Source: Sphingomonas sp. Leaf20 (GTDB lineage: Bacteria; Pseudomonadota; Alphaproteobacteria; Sphingomonadales; Sphingomonadaceae). From it: a stretch of DNA of 64,000 nt. Below are positions 34,932 to 43,099 of this stretch, piece after piece (the first letter of the stretch is position 1; each line of letters opens with the position of its first letter). Under the pieces are notes generated by a model. The model worked only from the letters and a program-made list of their open reading frames with translations. It ran no database searches and had not been told where the DNA came from. A program made the translations under genes and the position numbers. The stretch is from NCBI RefSeq assembly GCF_001421535.1, contig NZ_LMKN01000008.1, forward strand, positions 896,980 to 960,979, in the 5' to 3' direction.

Positions 34932-36083
34932 ATGAATCAGCGTTTTAACGAGATTGTTGGCCTGCGATTCTACCTCGCCGTATGGGTGGCGGTCGGGCAC
35001 GGCATGCGGCTCGCCGGTTATGCCGACGAGTCCAGTCCGGTTACTAGCCTTCTACTAAACGGCGATGCTGCGGTGGTCATCTTTATGATCATTAGCGGCT
35101 TTGTGATTGCGCATCTCATCGCCACTAGCCGCGAAGCTTACGTGCCATATATCATTCGTCGGTTTTTTCGGCTGTATCCAGCGTTCGTGGTGTGCAGCCT
35201 GCTAGGGTACTTTTTAATCGAGCCATGGGCTCAACTTACTGCGGCCGCGCCGTGGTCAGATGAGAAAGGATGGACGGCGTATGCCAATGCCGTTGAGGGC
35301 ATTGCTACGTCTCAACGCGAACATTTGGCAGCGCATTTGTTCGCACATGCGACGATGCTCCACGGCATGATCCCGCGAGAGATCCTACCCTACGCGGCTC
35401 GTACCTTTTTACCCGCGGCGTGGAGCATTTCTCTCGAGTGGCAATTCTACCTCATTGCCCCTTTAATCCTCGCGGCGTGTCGCTCGTCGCGAGGTCTGAC
35501 TGTGCTGACGGTGACTGCCGCAGCCCTCTATGCGCTTGCATGGAAGGGCCTCTTTGGTCACTTTCTTGGTCTTTCATTCATTGCGATGGCGTCGCCCTAT
35601 TTCGCAATCGGCATCGCTTCGCGGCTGGCATTCCCGAAGCTCGTCAACCTGCCGGTCTCGCCTTTGCCTGCTGCTGTCTTGGCTGTATCAGTAGCGATAT
35701 CTCTGACTAAAGATGCCGTTCCATTAGCAATCTGGGGCGCATTTTATAGTTATCTGTTATGGCAGAACAACGACCGGCTCACTGGGCGGATGTTTCGGCT
35801 GGTAACGACCCCGAAGCCCTTATTTATTCTTGGAGAAGCCTCGTATTCGCTCTACCTGCTTCATCGGCCGATCCAGGTCATCTTAGCAGTCATTCTCGCT
35901 GGGGCTGTTGGCGCATCGCAACGCGGAATGCTGGCGGTGCAGCTGATTGCAATTCCAATCGCGGCGCTATTCAGCCTCGCGCTGTTCTTCGGCATAGAAA
36001 AGCCATTCATGAAGTTCGCCAAGAGAGTTACGGTGAGCAAGAAGCCGGTGTCGCCAGCTGAAATTGCCGCAACTGGCCCCTGA
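34932..36083 (+). CDS. Acyltransferase family 3 membrane protein
   Basis: A 383-residue polytopic acyltransferase, probably acetylating or acylating an exported glycan. The first helix carries NEIVGLRFYLAVWVAVGHG with the family Arg and His; IMISGFVIAHLI and YIIRRFFRLYPAFVV follow near residues 53-95. GEASYSLYLLHRPIQ near residue 305 matches the conserved C-terminal helix motif. ATG 34932 is supported by GGGGGCG upstream; ATG 34881 is in frame with no ribosome site. It is a different lineage from the acyltransferase at 32066-33163, so the pair is not a recent duplication. Confidence 0.87.
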   Translation: MNQRFNEIVGLRFYLAVWVAVGHGMRLAGYADESSPVTSLLLNGDAAVVIFMIISGFVIAHLIATSREAYVPYIIRRFFRLYPAFVVCSLLGYFLIEPWAQLTAAAPWSDEKGWTAYANAVEGIATSQREHLAAHLFAHATMLHGMIPREILPYAARTFLPAAWSISLEWQFYLIAPLILAACRSSRGLTVLTVTAAALYALAWKGLFGHFLGLSFIAMASPYFAIGIASRLAFPKLVNLPVSPLPAAVLAVSVAISLTKDAVPLAIWGAFYSYLLWQNNDRLTGRMFRLVTTPKPLFILGEASYSLYLLHRPIQVILAVILAGAVGASQRGMLAVQLIAIPIAALFSLALFFGIEKPFMKFAKRVTVSKKPVSPAEIAATGP

Positions 36084-36415
36084 CGCCTTTGCCCTGGAAA
36101 GGTCGCAGGGGTCAGCTAGCGCTAGGGCAGCCCCTGTCCAACGGTGATTCTGCTCCGGCGTAAAGGCTCGGCAACAGAGCGATTTGTGTGGACATGCTGC
36201 CTGAACTTCTGTCGGCGACGTCGTCGGTTGCCTTCCGGTCAGGCGCGATAAGCGTCGGCGTGGCTGGATCAATCACCTTGCAATCTCATGCCAAGTGTCG
36301 CCAATCGAGCCAGCGGCCTTACAAATTGCTTCTTTCAATTTACTCTCGCCCTTTTTAACGGGCATCACACGTAAAAGCCGACGCTGCGTCGATGCGATTA
36401 GAAGGTCACCGTCGG
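36084..36415. other. Intergenic region, nothing recognised
   Basis: About 330 bases between the acyltransferase and flippase genes. I see no gene, strong hairpin or operator. An AT-rich part at 36320-36380 could hold the flippase promoter. Confidence 0.45.
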
Positions 36416-37912
36416 ATGAATGTGAAGCGGAAGCTTGCTGCCAGCAGCGTGTGGACGGTGACAGCCAGCGTTTTCAACAACGTATCGACCATGGTGGTCT
36501 TCATTGCGCTGGCGCGGCTGTTAACCCCCGCACAGTTCGGCATCGTGGCCTTCGCCTCGGTCTTTATCGAGTTCAGCCGAATCCTCGTGGTCGCCGGCAT
36601 ACCGGATGCGTTGATCCAGCGGCCGGAATGGGACCGGGACGTGTCGAGTACCGCGTTCTGGACCAACATCTTCATCGGCATTGCGATCGCGGCCATCCTG
36701 TGCTTCGTCGTCGCACCAATCGCTGGCGTCTATTACGACCAGACGTTCAGTTATGTACTTGCGGCGCTGTCGGCGCTTTTGCTGATCGAGGGGGCCTCGA
36801 CGGTCCATACCGCCAAGCTGCGGCGCGAGTTTCGCCACAAGATCATTGCACGGCGAAGCATGAGCGCCAACGTCATCGGCGGCATCATTGGCGTCACGCT
36901 AGCCTATTTGGGCTGGGGCGTGTGGGCTATGGTCATCAGCCGGCTTTTTGCGTCGGGCATGTCGAGTCTGCTGCTCTGGCAATCCTCTGGCTTCCGTCCG
37001 CGGTTTCATTTCTCATTCGCCGAATACAGGCAGTTCGGTCGGTTTAGTTCGCACCAGCTTGGCAGCCAGTTGCTCGCCAACGGCAATGCTCAGGTCACCG
37101 CGCTGCTGATCGGTAGTTTTCTTGGACCGGCCGCAATTGCGCAGTATCGCGTCGGATCGCGCGCGCTTAATATGCTCGTCAGCCTGGTGATCACACCTTT
37201 GCAGTCGGCCTCCATGTCCGCCTTTTCTCGCGTCCACGAGACAAATGGGCAGATAGGTCCTGCGTATCTGCGCGTTACCCGCGCCTGTGCGCTACTAACC
37301 TGTCCCTTGTTTTTCGGAATGGCCGCGACGGCGCCTGACATCGTACGTCTGATGTTCGGTCCAAAATGGCACGAGGCCGGATTGATCATGATCGCACTTG
37401 CACTGGTGGTCGGGCCAGCGACGCTCAATTATTTTCAGAATCCGGCATTGTCCGCTGCGGGGCGTACCGGCCTCACATTCTGGGCGACCCTGGTAGGGTT
37501 CGTGGGCAATCTCGTGGTGGCGCTGTGCACCGTCAGTTTCGGACCCATCGCTGTAGCGGCGGGACATACTCTCCGGGCGTACATCACTACCCCCTTGTCT
37601 CTGCGCTTTGTTGAGAAAGGTATCGGCGTATCTCCATGGCGCGCCATCACCAATATCGCGCCACCGTTTATCTGCGGCGCATTGATGGCGATTGTGATTA
37701 CGACGCTGCGGCTATTCGTTCTCGACGACGTTCCTGCGATCGCGCGCTTCGTGCTCTGTGTAGGGGCGGGCGGCATGGTCTATCTCGCTGCGCTTTTGAT
37801 CTTCGCCCGCAAGTTTACGGTGGCAAACATCCGCGAGCTCCAGCCGCTCTTGCCGCGTGCCATCGGTGGACGCATCGAGCGGTTCATGCCTGCGCCCGTT
37901 AAGAGCGTGTGA
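36416..37912 (+). CDS. Wzx/lipopolysaccharide-type polysaccharide flippase
   Basis: A 498-residue membrane protein of the MOP superfamily (polysaccharide transport family) with about 12-14 helices. It begins with a short basic N-terminus, then SSVWTVTASVFNNVSTMVVFIALARLL and TPAQFGIVAFASVFIEFSRI, the usual first two helices of RfbX/WzxC proteins. Such proteins move undecaprenyl-linked repeat units across the inner membrane before polymerisation. ATG 36416 is taken because GAAGG lies upstream; ATG 36392 is in frame. It has no neighbouring polymerase or glycosyltransferase in the island, so it must serve a system encoded partly elsewhere or decorate an existing one. Confidence 0.85.
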   Translation: MNVKRKLAASSVWTVTASVFNNVSTMVVFIALARLLTPAQFGIVAFASVFIEFSRILVVAGIPDALIQRPEWDRDVSSTAFWTNIFIGIAIAAILCFVVAPIAGVYYDQTFSYVLAALSALLLIEGASTVHTAKLRREFRHKIIARRSMSANVIGGIIGVTLAYLGWGVWAMVISRLFASGMSSLLLWQSSGFRPRFHFSFAEYRQFGRFSSHQLGSQLLANGNAQVTALLIGSFLGPAAIAQYRVGSRALNMLVSLVITPLQSASMSAFSRVHETNGQIGPAYLRVTRACALLTCPLFFGMAATAPDIVRLMFGPKWHEAGLIMIALALVVGPATLNYFQNPALSAAGRTGLTFWATLVGFVGNLVVALCTVSFGPIAVAAGHTLRAYITTPLSLRFVEKGIGVSPWRAITNIAPPFICGALMAIVITTLRLFVLDDVPAIARFVLCVGAGGMVYLAALLIFARKFTVANIRELQPLLPRAIGGRIERFMPAPVKSV

Positions 37913-38052
37913 ATTTACGTGGCCGAGGCCGATCGCGAGGGTTAGCTATGCCTTGTGGTTGCTCGCGGCATGCCCCGCAATACGTGGCCTAGTGCTCACT
38001 TTTTATGGCTTATGAGCCGCGCGAAAACCGCGTCTGTCCCGGAGATATAGAA

Positions 38053-38391
38053 ATGCGTTTCTTTGCCAACGATAATTCTAAAATCAGCGTCGTGGCTGAT
38101 AGTATCGTGAACCGTAGTCCGCCTAATACACCAACCGATCGGATCTATCTGGTTCTGGATTATTGTTCACTTAAGGCATGGGTCGAAGAGGGCGATGCGA
38201 AATTTTATGCGCCCGAGACAGAAGACGGAGGCGGTACATTTTGGCTAATCGATAACGACGACGCATTCCTCGACTTGGAAGAATTCTTTGATGGTAGCCG
38301 TGCCATGTTAGCCAGAGAACTGTCGCGGCCTGGATCCGCAAGCCGCGACATTCAAAACTACTGTACGAGGTTTAAGTCTTCGCGCTTATAA
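38053..38391 (+). CDS. Small acidic protein, function unknown
   Basis: A 112-residue soluble protein without recognised family. It has a DRIYLVLDYCSLKAWVEEGD segment, an acidic middle (FWLIDNDDAFLDLEEFFDG) and a basic tail. ATG 38053 is supported by GGAGA seven bases upstream; ATG 38005 in frame has none. It lies between the flippase and the convergent pyruvyltransferase gene. Composition is less GC-rich than the chromosome. Confidence 0.6.
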   Translation: MRFFANDNSKISVVADSIVNRSPPNTPTDRIYLVLDYCSLKAWVEEGDAKFYAPETEDGGGTFWLIDNDDAFLDLEEFFDGSRAMLARELSRPGSASRDIQNYCTRFKSSRL

Positions 38392-38401
38392 ACAATAACG
38401 G

Positions 38402-39616
38402 TCAAAGGCGCAGAAATTCTTTGACGCGTTCGAAGTTTATAGAAGCACGATTATTCATTTCAGCAGCCGTGTTTGTTGTCGGCCCGTTATCGATTGCCGC
38501 CTCGAACGCCTCGATCAACCGTGCGGTCGTCAGGTTCGCGACGTCGATCGTCAGAGCGGTGCCAAGCTCCTGACCATAGTAGTCGCGCATAATGCCCCAC
38601 GCCTTTCGTGAGTACGCGATTGATACAGTAGGTATGCCCTGTGACATCGATGCGATCGTCGCGTGGGTCCTTGCCCCGACGAGCGCGTCGCACAATCCGA
38701 TAATGCCCTTGTAATCAGATGCAGAGAGAGTCGTCAGTGAGAGCAGTACGTTCTCCTGAGGGGCTTTCACTCGCTTCATCACCTCGAGACAAGCGTAGAT
38801 ATCGTTGTTCTTGGGGTCACGTTCCTGCACGTGCGGGATCACAACAACGCCGTACCCCTTAGCATTAAGGTGATCGACGAATGCGGCAATCTCATTAAGA
38901 TACTCGTCCGGCTTCAATTCGGAGCGGAATGAGAGGATACCTGAACTCACCGACAAGCCCACCAGCTTGCGGCCGGCTACCGGAAACCGGTAAATGTCTT
39001 CGAGGATCGAACGCGCCTCCTCCTTCGGCGTAACTGGCAGTAGGAATGCTACGTCAGCCGTTTGCTCGGCATTCAGTTCGGGAAACTTGTCCTGAAGATA
39101 GCCAAGCGTCTCGGACTCGCGAACAGTGCAAAGGACAACCGTCGACATGAGCTTACGGAAACGCTCTTCAGCGGCCGGGCTAAACGGTCCAAGCGTTTGT
39201 GCAAGAAGCGCGACCGGTCGGCCTACCGCAAGAGTCCGGGCATGCTTTGCTAAGCCGCCGTAGTCGGAGGTGAACACGTCACCCCCAGTGGCTATCAACA
39301 AGTCGGAGCGACGCAAATTGGCAATTGCCGCCGAACCCTTTCCCCGCTTCTCAGCGATGCCGCCGATAGTGGCATACGCAGCTTTCTGAGCGGCGGGTGA
39401 CCATGATGGCTTTGGGATTGGCGAGGTCGGAAAAACGCGATCGATACGGTCCGCGAAGGCGCGCGCATCATATACCGCGTCAGCGCTATCCAGATTGATC
39501 GTGACATTCTGTCTACCGCAACTGTTGGCGACGCCATCTGCAATGGACGCGACCAGTGCCTCGCAGCCACCGTTCCGGGCGCCAGTCATATTGGTGATCG
39601 TCACAATTTTTTTCAT
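38402..39616 (-). CDS. Polysaccharide pyruvyl transferase family protein
   Basis: A 404-residue cytoplasmic enzyme of the WcaK/CsaB family that adds pyruvate ketals to sugars using PEP. Support comes from the N-terminal NMTGARNGGCEALV turn, LLIATGGDVFTSDYGG near residue 105, ALLAQTLGPFSP near 140, VVIPHVQERDPKNND near 258 and the C-terminal LCDALVGARTHATIASMSQGIPTVSIAYSRK. The GARTHATI element is the nucleotide/substrate site of this family. The neighbouring FrhB-like gene lies 36 bases upstream on the same strand, a pairing often seen in exopolysaccharide clusters. Confidence 0.87.
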   Translation of the reverse strand: MKKIVTITNMTGARNGGCEALVASIADGVANSCGRQNVTINLDSADAVYDARAFADRIDRVFPTSPIPKPSWSPAAQKAAYATIGGIAEKRGKGSAAIANLRRSDLLIATGGDVFTSDYGGLAKHARTLAVGRPVALLAQTLGPFSPAAEERFRKLMSTVVLCTVRESETLGYLQDKFPELNAEQTADVAFLLPVTPKEEARSILEDIYRFPVAGRKLVGLSVSSGILSFRSELKPDEYLNEIAAFVDHLNAKGYGVVVIPHVQERDPKNNDIYACLEVMKRVKAPQENVLLSLTTLSASDYKGIIGLCDALVGARTHATIASMSQGIPTVSIAYSRKAWGIMRDYYGQELGTALTIDVANLTTARLIEAFEAAIDNGPTTNTAAEMNNRASINFERVKEFLRL

Positions 39617-39652
39617 AGCGTTCGATAATCCTTCCGGCAGACGTCGATGCCC

Positions 39653-41041
39653 CTAGATGATGTTAAGCCGTTTGGCGATGTTTCGGACGATCGGCAGCCG
39701 GCCAATCCGTTTCTCCAGGCGGCCGAGCTTTGCCATCTGACGGACATGAGGCTCCATTTCTGCCTGGAAAACCGAAAAGTTGTTCGCAGCCTTCGCACGC
39801 CGGAACGCTGCGTGGCTTAGCTCGCCCATGGCTCGTCGCAGGCGAATTACGGTGCGACGTAGCTTTGGCACAGGGCGACTACCGGGGGCGATGCGCTTTG
39901 TAGGAACAGGGCGCCCCAAGCGCTGATCATCGGCTAGCCGAACCGACAAGCCATCCCATCGATGACGGAAATTGCCAGCCTGGGAGGTTGCGATTTCATT
40001 TGGCGTTAGCGTGTCGTATCCGATCGCGCCGGATGATTTCCCGTCTTCTAGGATCGCGTCGATGGCAGGGTTGCGTGACACAATCAGATTCGTGCCCCGG
40101 CTGTCCTGGCTATATCGGGGGAGCCACGCATCGCCAAAACAGACGTCTGCAGTTTCTGCAAAAATGTCGTCGCAAAAGTTGCAAGCGTTTAGCTGGAACA
40201 TGCCGTGGCCCCAATTGCCACCGAGGGTCCTATTTGTCTGCTTTGAGTGCCATTCCTGATCATGTGAGCTAAGCGCTGCATGACGGTATGCATTGGCTGG
40301 TTCGCCGGGAACCTTGACGCGAAAATCGAAAGCAAAAAGATCGTTCGGCGGGACGTCGGCTTGCCATGCTAAAGCTTCGGCGAACGCTGACGTTTTTAAA
40401 TGTCCGCATACTAGTCCAACCCGGAAGCGTATTTGCTCGTCCAAATCCGGTATCTCACCCATCAGAATGCTGGCGGCTTTAATAAAACAGGGTACGCCAA
40501 CTATTACATACCGTTGCCCATCGCCGATTATTGATTGCAGGACGTCAGCCATATGTGTTGAATAATACACGGACTTTCGTCGTTCGGGACGCAGAACATC
40601 TCCGCGAGAGATCACGTAACCGAATAGCCTCTGCTCACCATCCGGCTCCCGGCCGACGTGTATGACACCATCCACAAGATCGCGGTCCATTAACTGTGCG
40701 ACGAGCCAACTTGTCAAACCGCCCGAACTACTATCTTGCAACGCGGCATCGTCGGATAGGCGCCCTGCCGCTAGATCCGTATAATGCCCTATCCGCTCGT
40801 CGAACGCATGTTTCCCATCGTTAAAACGATGAGAGAGCTGGTTTTCGTTTGGCGAACGATCTGAAAATGGACAGGCTTGCGGAAGCTCGATTGCACGTTG
40901 ATCCGACAGTCTGAGATCAGGCTGTGCTGAGCCATGCTCGCTGAAACCCATCACTATCGCGCCCTTAGACATGACCGCGCAACCGCCGCACCCCACGCAA
41001 AACCCGCCAAACACGACATCGCGAACCGATTCGATAGCCAT
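39653..41041 (-). CDS. FrhB/FdhB-type (coenzyme F420 hydrogenase beta-like) protein
   Basis: A 462-residue iron-sulfur flavoprotein-like protein. The N-terminal cluster CVGCGGC (residues 15-21) is followed by an FrhB N-domain (SSSGGLTSWLVAQLM) and the C-domain (VGVPCFIKAAS; RVGLVCGHLKT; CNFCDDIFAETADVCFGDAWLP). Bacteria that make no F420 often carry such proteins beside polysaccharide pyruvyl transferases, where a role in sugar or pyruvyl modification is suspected but not shown. It is upstream of, and co-directional with, the pyruvyltransferase. A basic C-terminal tail (about 90 residues) extends past the usual family end. Confidence 0.8.
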   Translation of the reverse strand: MAIESVRDVVFGGFCVGCGGCAVMSKGAIVMGFSEHGSAQPDLRLSDQRAIELPQACPFSDRSPNENQLSHRFNDGKHAFDERIGHYTDLAAGRLSDDAALQDSSSGGLTSWLVAQLMDRDLVDGVIHVGREPDGEQRLFGYVISRGDVLRPERRKSVYYSTHMADVLQSIIGDGQRYVIVGVPCFIKAASILMGEIPDLDEQIRFRVGLVCGHLKTSAFAEALAWQADVPPNDLFAFDFRVKVPGEPANAYRHAALSSHDQEWHSKQTNRTLGGNWGHGMFQLNACNFCDDIFAETADVCFGDAWLPRYSQDSRGTNLIVSRNPAIDAILEDGKSSGAIGYDTLTPNEIATSQAGNFRHRWDGLSVRLADDQRLGRPVPTKRIAPGSRPVPKLRRTVIRLRRAMGELSHAAFRRAKAANNFSVFQAEMEPHVRQMAKLGRLEKRIGRLPIVRNIAKRLNII

Positions 41042-41116
41042 TTGCTACTCACTGATTTTGAACAGCTTCGAGCTATGTGCATCGCGAGCGGTTTGGCAAC
41101 CCGGCATAACGCGTCC

Positions 41117-41608
41117 TTACCTACCCTCAGCGCGAGCTTTGGCTGAATTTCTGATTTCGTACCAAGTGCCCCCAATCGATCGGACCGTCGTGCCGGTCGG
41201 CAGCTGAAGTTTCTTGGCCCATGCCGCGCCCAGCTTCACCAGCCCGTTGCCATCGCGATCATCGAGAACTTGGCCCGCATCGAACCCCCGCGGCGCGGCG
41301 ACCGTCACCGGCGTGTTTACCGCATAGCCCCTGGCATCGCGGGTGCAGTTCTTACCCCAAGTCACCCGGGCAGCCTTGCCGCCCCACTGGAGCAGCGTGC
41401 CGGCCGGGACGGCGATCACGCATTCCTTCACTGTGATCGAGACAGCGTACGTGTTCTCGATACGCAGCACCGGCGCCGTAGTCCTGCTGCTGACGATGAG
41501 CCGATCGATGACGACCGCTTGCGCAGCCCTAGCGTTCAGCCAGACATGCGCGCCCGACGGCTCCTTGCTGAGCCTGCCGTTCGCGGCACCCGACAGTGTT
41601 CGAGCCAT
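41117..41608 (-). CDS. Beta-helix-type protein, probably 5'-truncated
   Basis: A 163-residue open frame related to the C-terminal part of the protein at 33321-34199: both contain ECVIAVPAGT, then a GK-x-C-x-R segment and an NTPV/NTHV end. Here it continues with RGFDAGQVLDDRDGNG and VRSIGGTWYEIRNSAK. It has no signal peptide or leading beta-helix, the in-frame stop is four codons upstream, and no ribosome site precedes ATG 41608. It is best read as the tail of a larger gene cut off when the integrase-side module (41628 onward) joined the island. Confidence 0.55.
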   Translation of the reverse strand: MARTLSGAANGRLSKEPSGAHVWLNARAAQAVVIDRLIVSSRTTAPVLRIENTYAVSITVKECVIAVPAGTLLQWGGKAARVTWGKNCTRDARGYAVNTPVTVAAPRGFDAGQVLDDRDGNGLVKLGAAWAKKLQLPTGTTVRSIGGTWYEIRNSAKARAEGR

Positions 41609-41627
41609 GCGGCGCCGTCACTCTGCC

Positions 41628-41786
41628 ATGATGGCGCCAGCTGAATGTCCGTTCTGGATCGGCGTCGTTCGCTCGTTGCGCGCGAGACAGGATCGGATCG
41701 GTGTCGCCTGCCTGTTCATCGCCATGGCGCTGTTCATCATGATCGCTGGCCGCTTGGCCTGGGCGTATGCCGTGGGTGCATTCTGA
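41628..41786 (+). CDS. Small single-pass membrane protein
   Basis: A 52-residue protein with one transmembrane helix (GVACLFIAMALFIMIAGRLAWAYAV) and a basic N-terminal side (RSLRARQDR). It is the first gene of a tightly packed run that ends at the integrase; its stop overlaps the next start (TGATG at 41784-41788). ATG 41628 and 41631 are both possible and no clear ribosome site is seen, so confidence is moderate. Confidence 0.45.
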   Translation: MMAPAECPFWIGVVRSLRARQDRIGVACLFIAMALFIMIAGRLAWAYAVGAF

Positions 41787-42187
41787 TGCCTTGGCACCAC
41801 GCACGCACGGTGACATCCGAGTTTTGGTTTGGCCCAGCCGCTACCCGCGACGAGGCCATTGCAAAGGGCAAGCTGCGTCACGGATCGCGGTTTGCGGTCG
41901 CGGAAGGGAAGCCATTCGAGAACGATCTCAATGTCTTCGAACCCAACGTCGCGCCCGTCTTCGATCGCTTCGACTCGCTCAACGATCAGAACTTCGGCGA
42001 GAACGGTGAAGGCGGGCCGCTGCACTGGAACGATCAGGCATGCGCGGACTTGTCGCGGCGGTTGAACCGCGTCTTTGCCGAATGGGCGACGGAGCACGGC
42101 TATCAGAGCAGCTGGCAGCTCGATCTTGCCGATCCCGAAGAGATCCGTTCCGTCCTCACCCTCGCACGCGCGGAGGCCTGCGCATGA
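41786..42187 (+). CDS. Hypothetical protein of integrase-linked module
   Basis: A 133-residue soluble, acidic protein, family not recognised. Features are HARTVTSEFWFGPAATRDEA near the start and an LNRVFAEWATEHGYQSSWQL segment near residue 95. It overlaps its upstream neighbour by one base and its downstream neighbour by four (ATGA 42184-42187), so it is made together with them. The strict overlap chain suggests a stable functional unit brought by the island. Confidence 0.62.
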   Translation: MPWHHARTVTSEFWFGPAATRDEAIAKGKLRHGSRFAVAEGKPFENDLNVFEPNVAPVFDRFDSLNDQNFGENGEGGPLHWNDQACADLSRRLNRVFAEWATEHGYQSSWQLDLADPEEIRSVLTLARAEACA

Positions 42188-42351
42188 GCGCCTCCATGCA
42201 GCTGATCAGTTGGGCGGCGACACGCACAACTGAGGCGATCGTCGAGCACATTGCCGATCGCCTCGCCGCAAAGGTAAAAGTGCGCGTCGTCGCAAAGCTC
42301 CAGCGTCGTACGGTAGCAAAGCCCCGAAAGCGGGGAGTGCCGACCACATGA
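42184..42351 (+). CDS. Small basic protein of integrase-linked module
   Basis: A 55-residue protein with an N-terminal amphipathic helix (TTEAIVEHIADRLAAKV) and a very basic tail (KLQRRTVAKPRKRGV). It could bind nucleic acid, for example as an excision-factor-like protein, but it has no recognised HTH. It overlaps both neighbours by ATGA. No function is assigned. Confidence 0.55.
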   Translation: MSASMQLISWAATRTTEAIVEHIADRLAAKVKVRVVAKLQRRTVAKPRKRGVPTT

Positions 42352-42887
42352 ACACACGTCCCCGCTTCACTCATGCCTACGACGAACTAGCGATCGTAGC
42401 AGAGCACGTTCGCGCGCAGCGTGCCGAAGGCGATCCCGCCCTCGTGGAGCAGGGTCGAATGACGGCGGCGGTCGCGGCTACTCGGTTGCGGGTTGCCGCG
42501 ACGATCGCCATCGACTGGCAGCATTACGCGAAACTCCGGCTGCCCCCCATCGATGCGACGACTAGGCCGGAACGGATCGAAAGCATTCAGGGCGCGCTGG
42601 CCGGCCATCGGCAACGGATGGAGCGAGCGCGGCAGGCGATCGCCAATGAGTACGGCGAGGGCTTTCTAGTGCGCTCGATGACGGAATTGTGGGCGCTGGT
42701 CGATTCGCATGATCCGTCGACCGCACGGGTGCGGCCCTTCCTCCATCATGAAGGTTGCACGGCGGCACTGGAGGCGATGCTCTGGTGGGAACGCATGCCG
42801 CGCGATCGTGGCATTCGCTTCCTCACGCGCATGAACATGGATCTCCGCGCAATGGGGTATGTAGTGCAGGAAAGGGCAGCAGCATGA
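42348..42887 (+). CDS. Helical hypothetical protein of integrase-linked module
   Basis: A 179-residue, mostly helical soluble protein (VEQGRMTAAVAATRLRVAAT; GHRQRMERARQAIANEYGEG). It has no signal, membrane segment or recognised motif. The C-terminal part (FLTRMNMDLRAMGYVVQERAAA) is positively charged. It is coupled to both neighbours by ATGA overlaps. Genes of this size and position are frequent next to integrases of alphaproteobacterial islands and prophage remnants. Confidence 0.62.
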   Translation: MNTRPRFTHAYDELAIVAEHVRAQRAEGDPALVEQGRMTAAVAATRLRVAATIAIDWQHYAKLRLPPIDATTRPERIESIQGALAGHRQRMERARQAIANEYGEGFLVRSMTELWALVDSHDPSTARVRPFLHHEGCTAALEAMLWWERMPRDRGIRFLTRMNMDLRAMGYVVQERAAA

Positions 42888-43066
42888 GCGCCGCAGCACG
42901 CTTCAAGGAAGCCGACGTGACCCGCGCGGTGCGCGGCGCAGCGAAGGCCGGGATGATGGTCGGTCGCATTGAGATTGATCCGAACGGAAAGATCGTCATC
43001 CTAAGTCAATCGGTCGCCCCTCCCACCGATCCGAACCCTTGGGATATAGTCATTGGCAAAGCCTGA
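42884..43066 (+). CDS. Small hypothetical protein upstream of integrase
   Basis: A 60-residue protein (FKEADVTRAVRGAAKAGMMV, then GRIEIDPNGKIVIL). The pattern, one helix followed by a beta-hairpin, is common in short genes placed just before tyrosine integrases in rhizobial and sphingomonad islands. It overlaps the gene before it by ATGA and ends 33 bases before the integrase start. It may assist recombination; this is a guess from position. Confidence 0.6.
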   Translation: MSAAARFKEADVTRAVRGAAKAGMMVGRIEIDPNGKIVILSQSVAPPTDPNPWDIVIGKA

Positions 43067-43099
43067 CCGAATTAATGATCGTGGAGAGGTGACCCCCAT

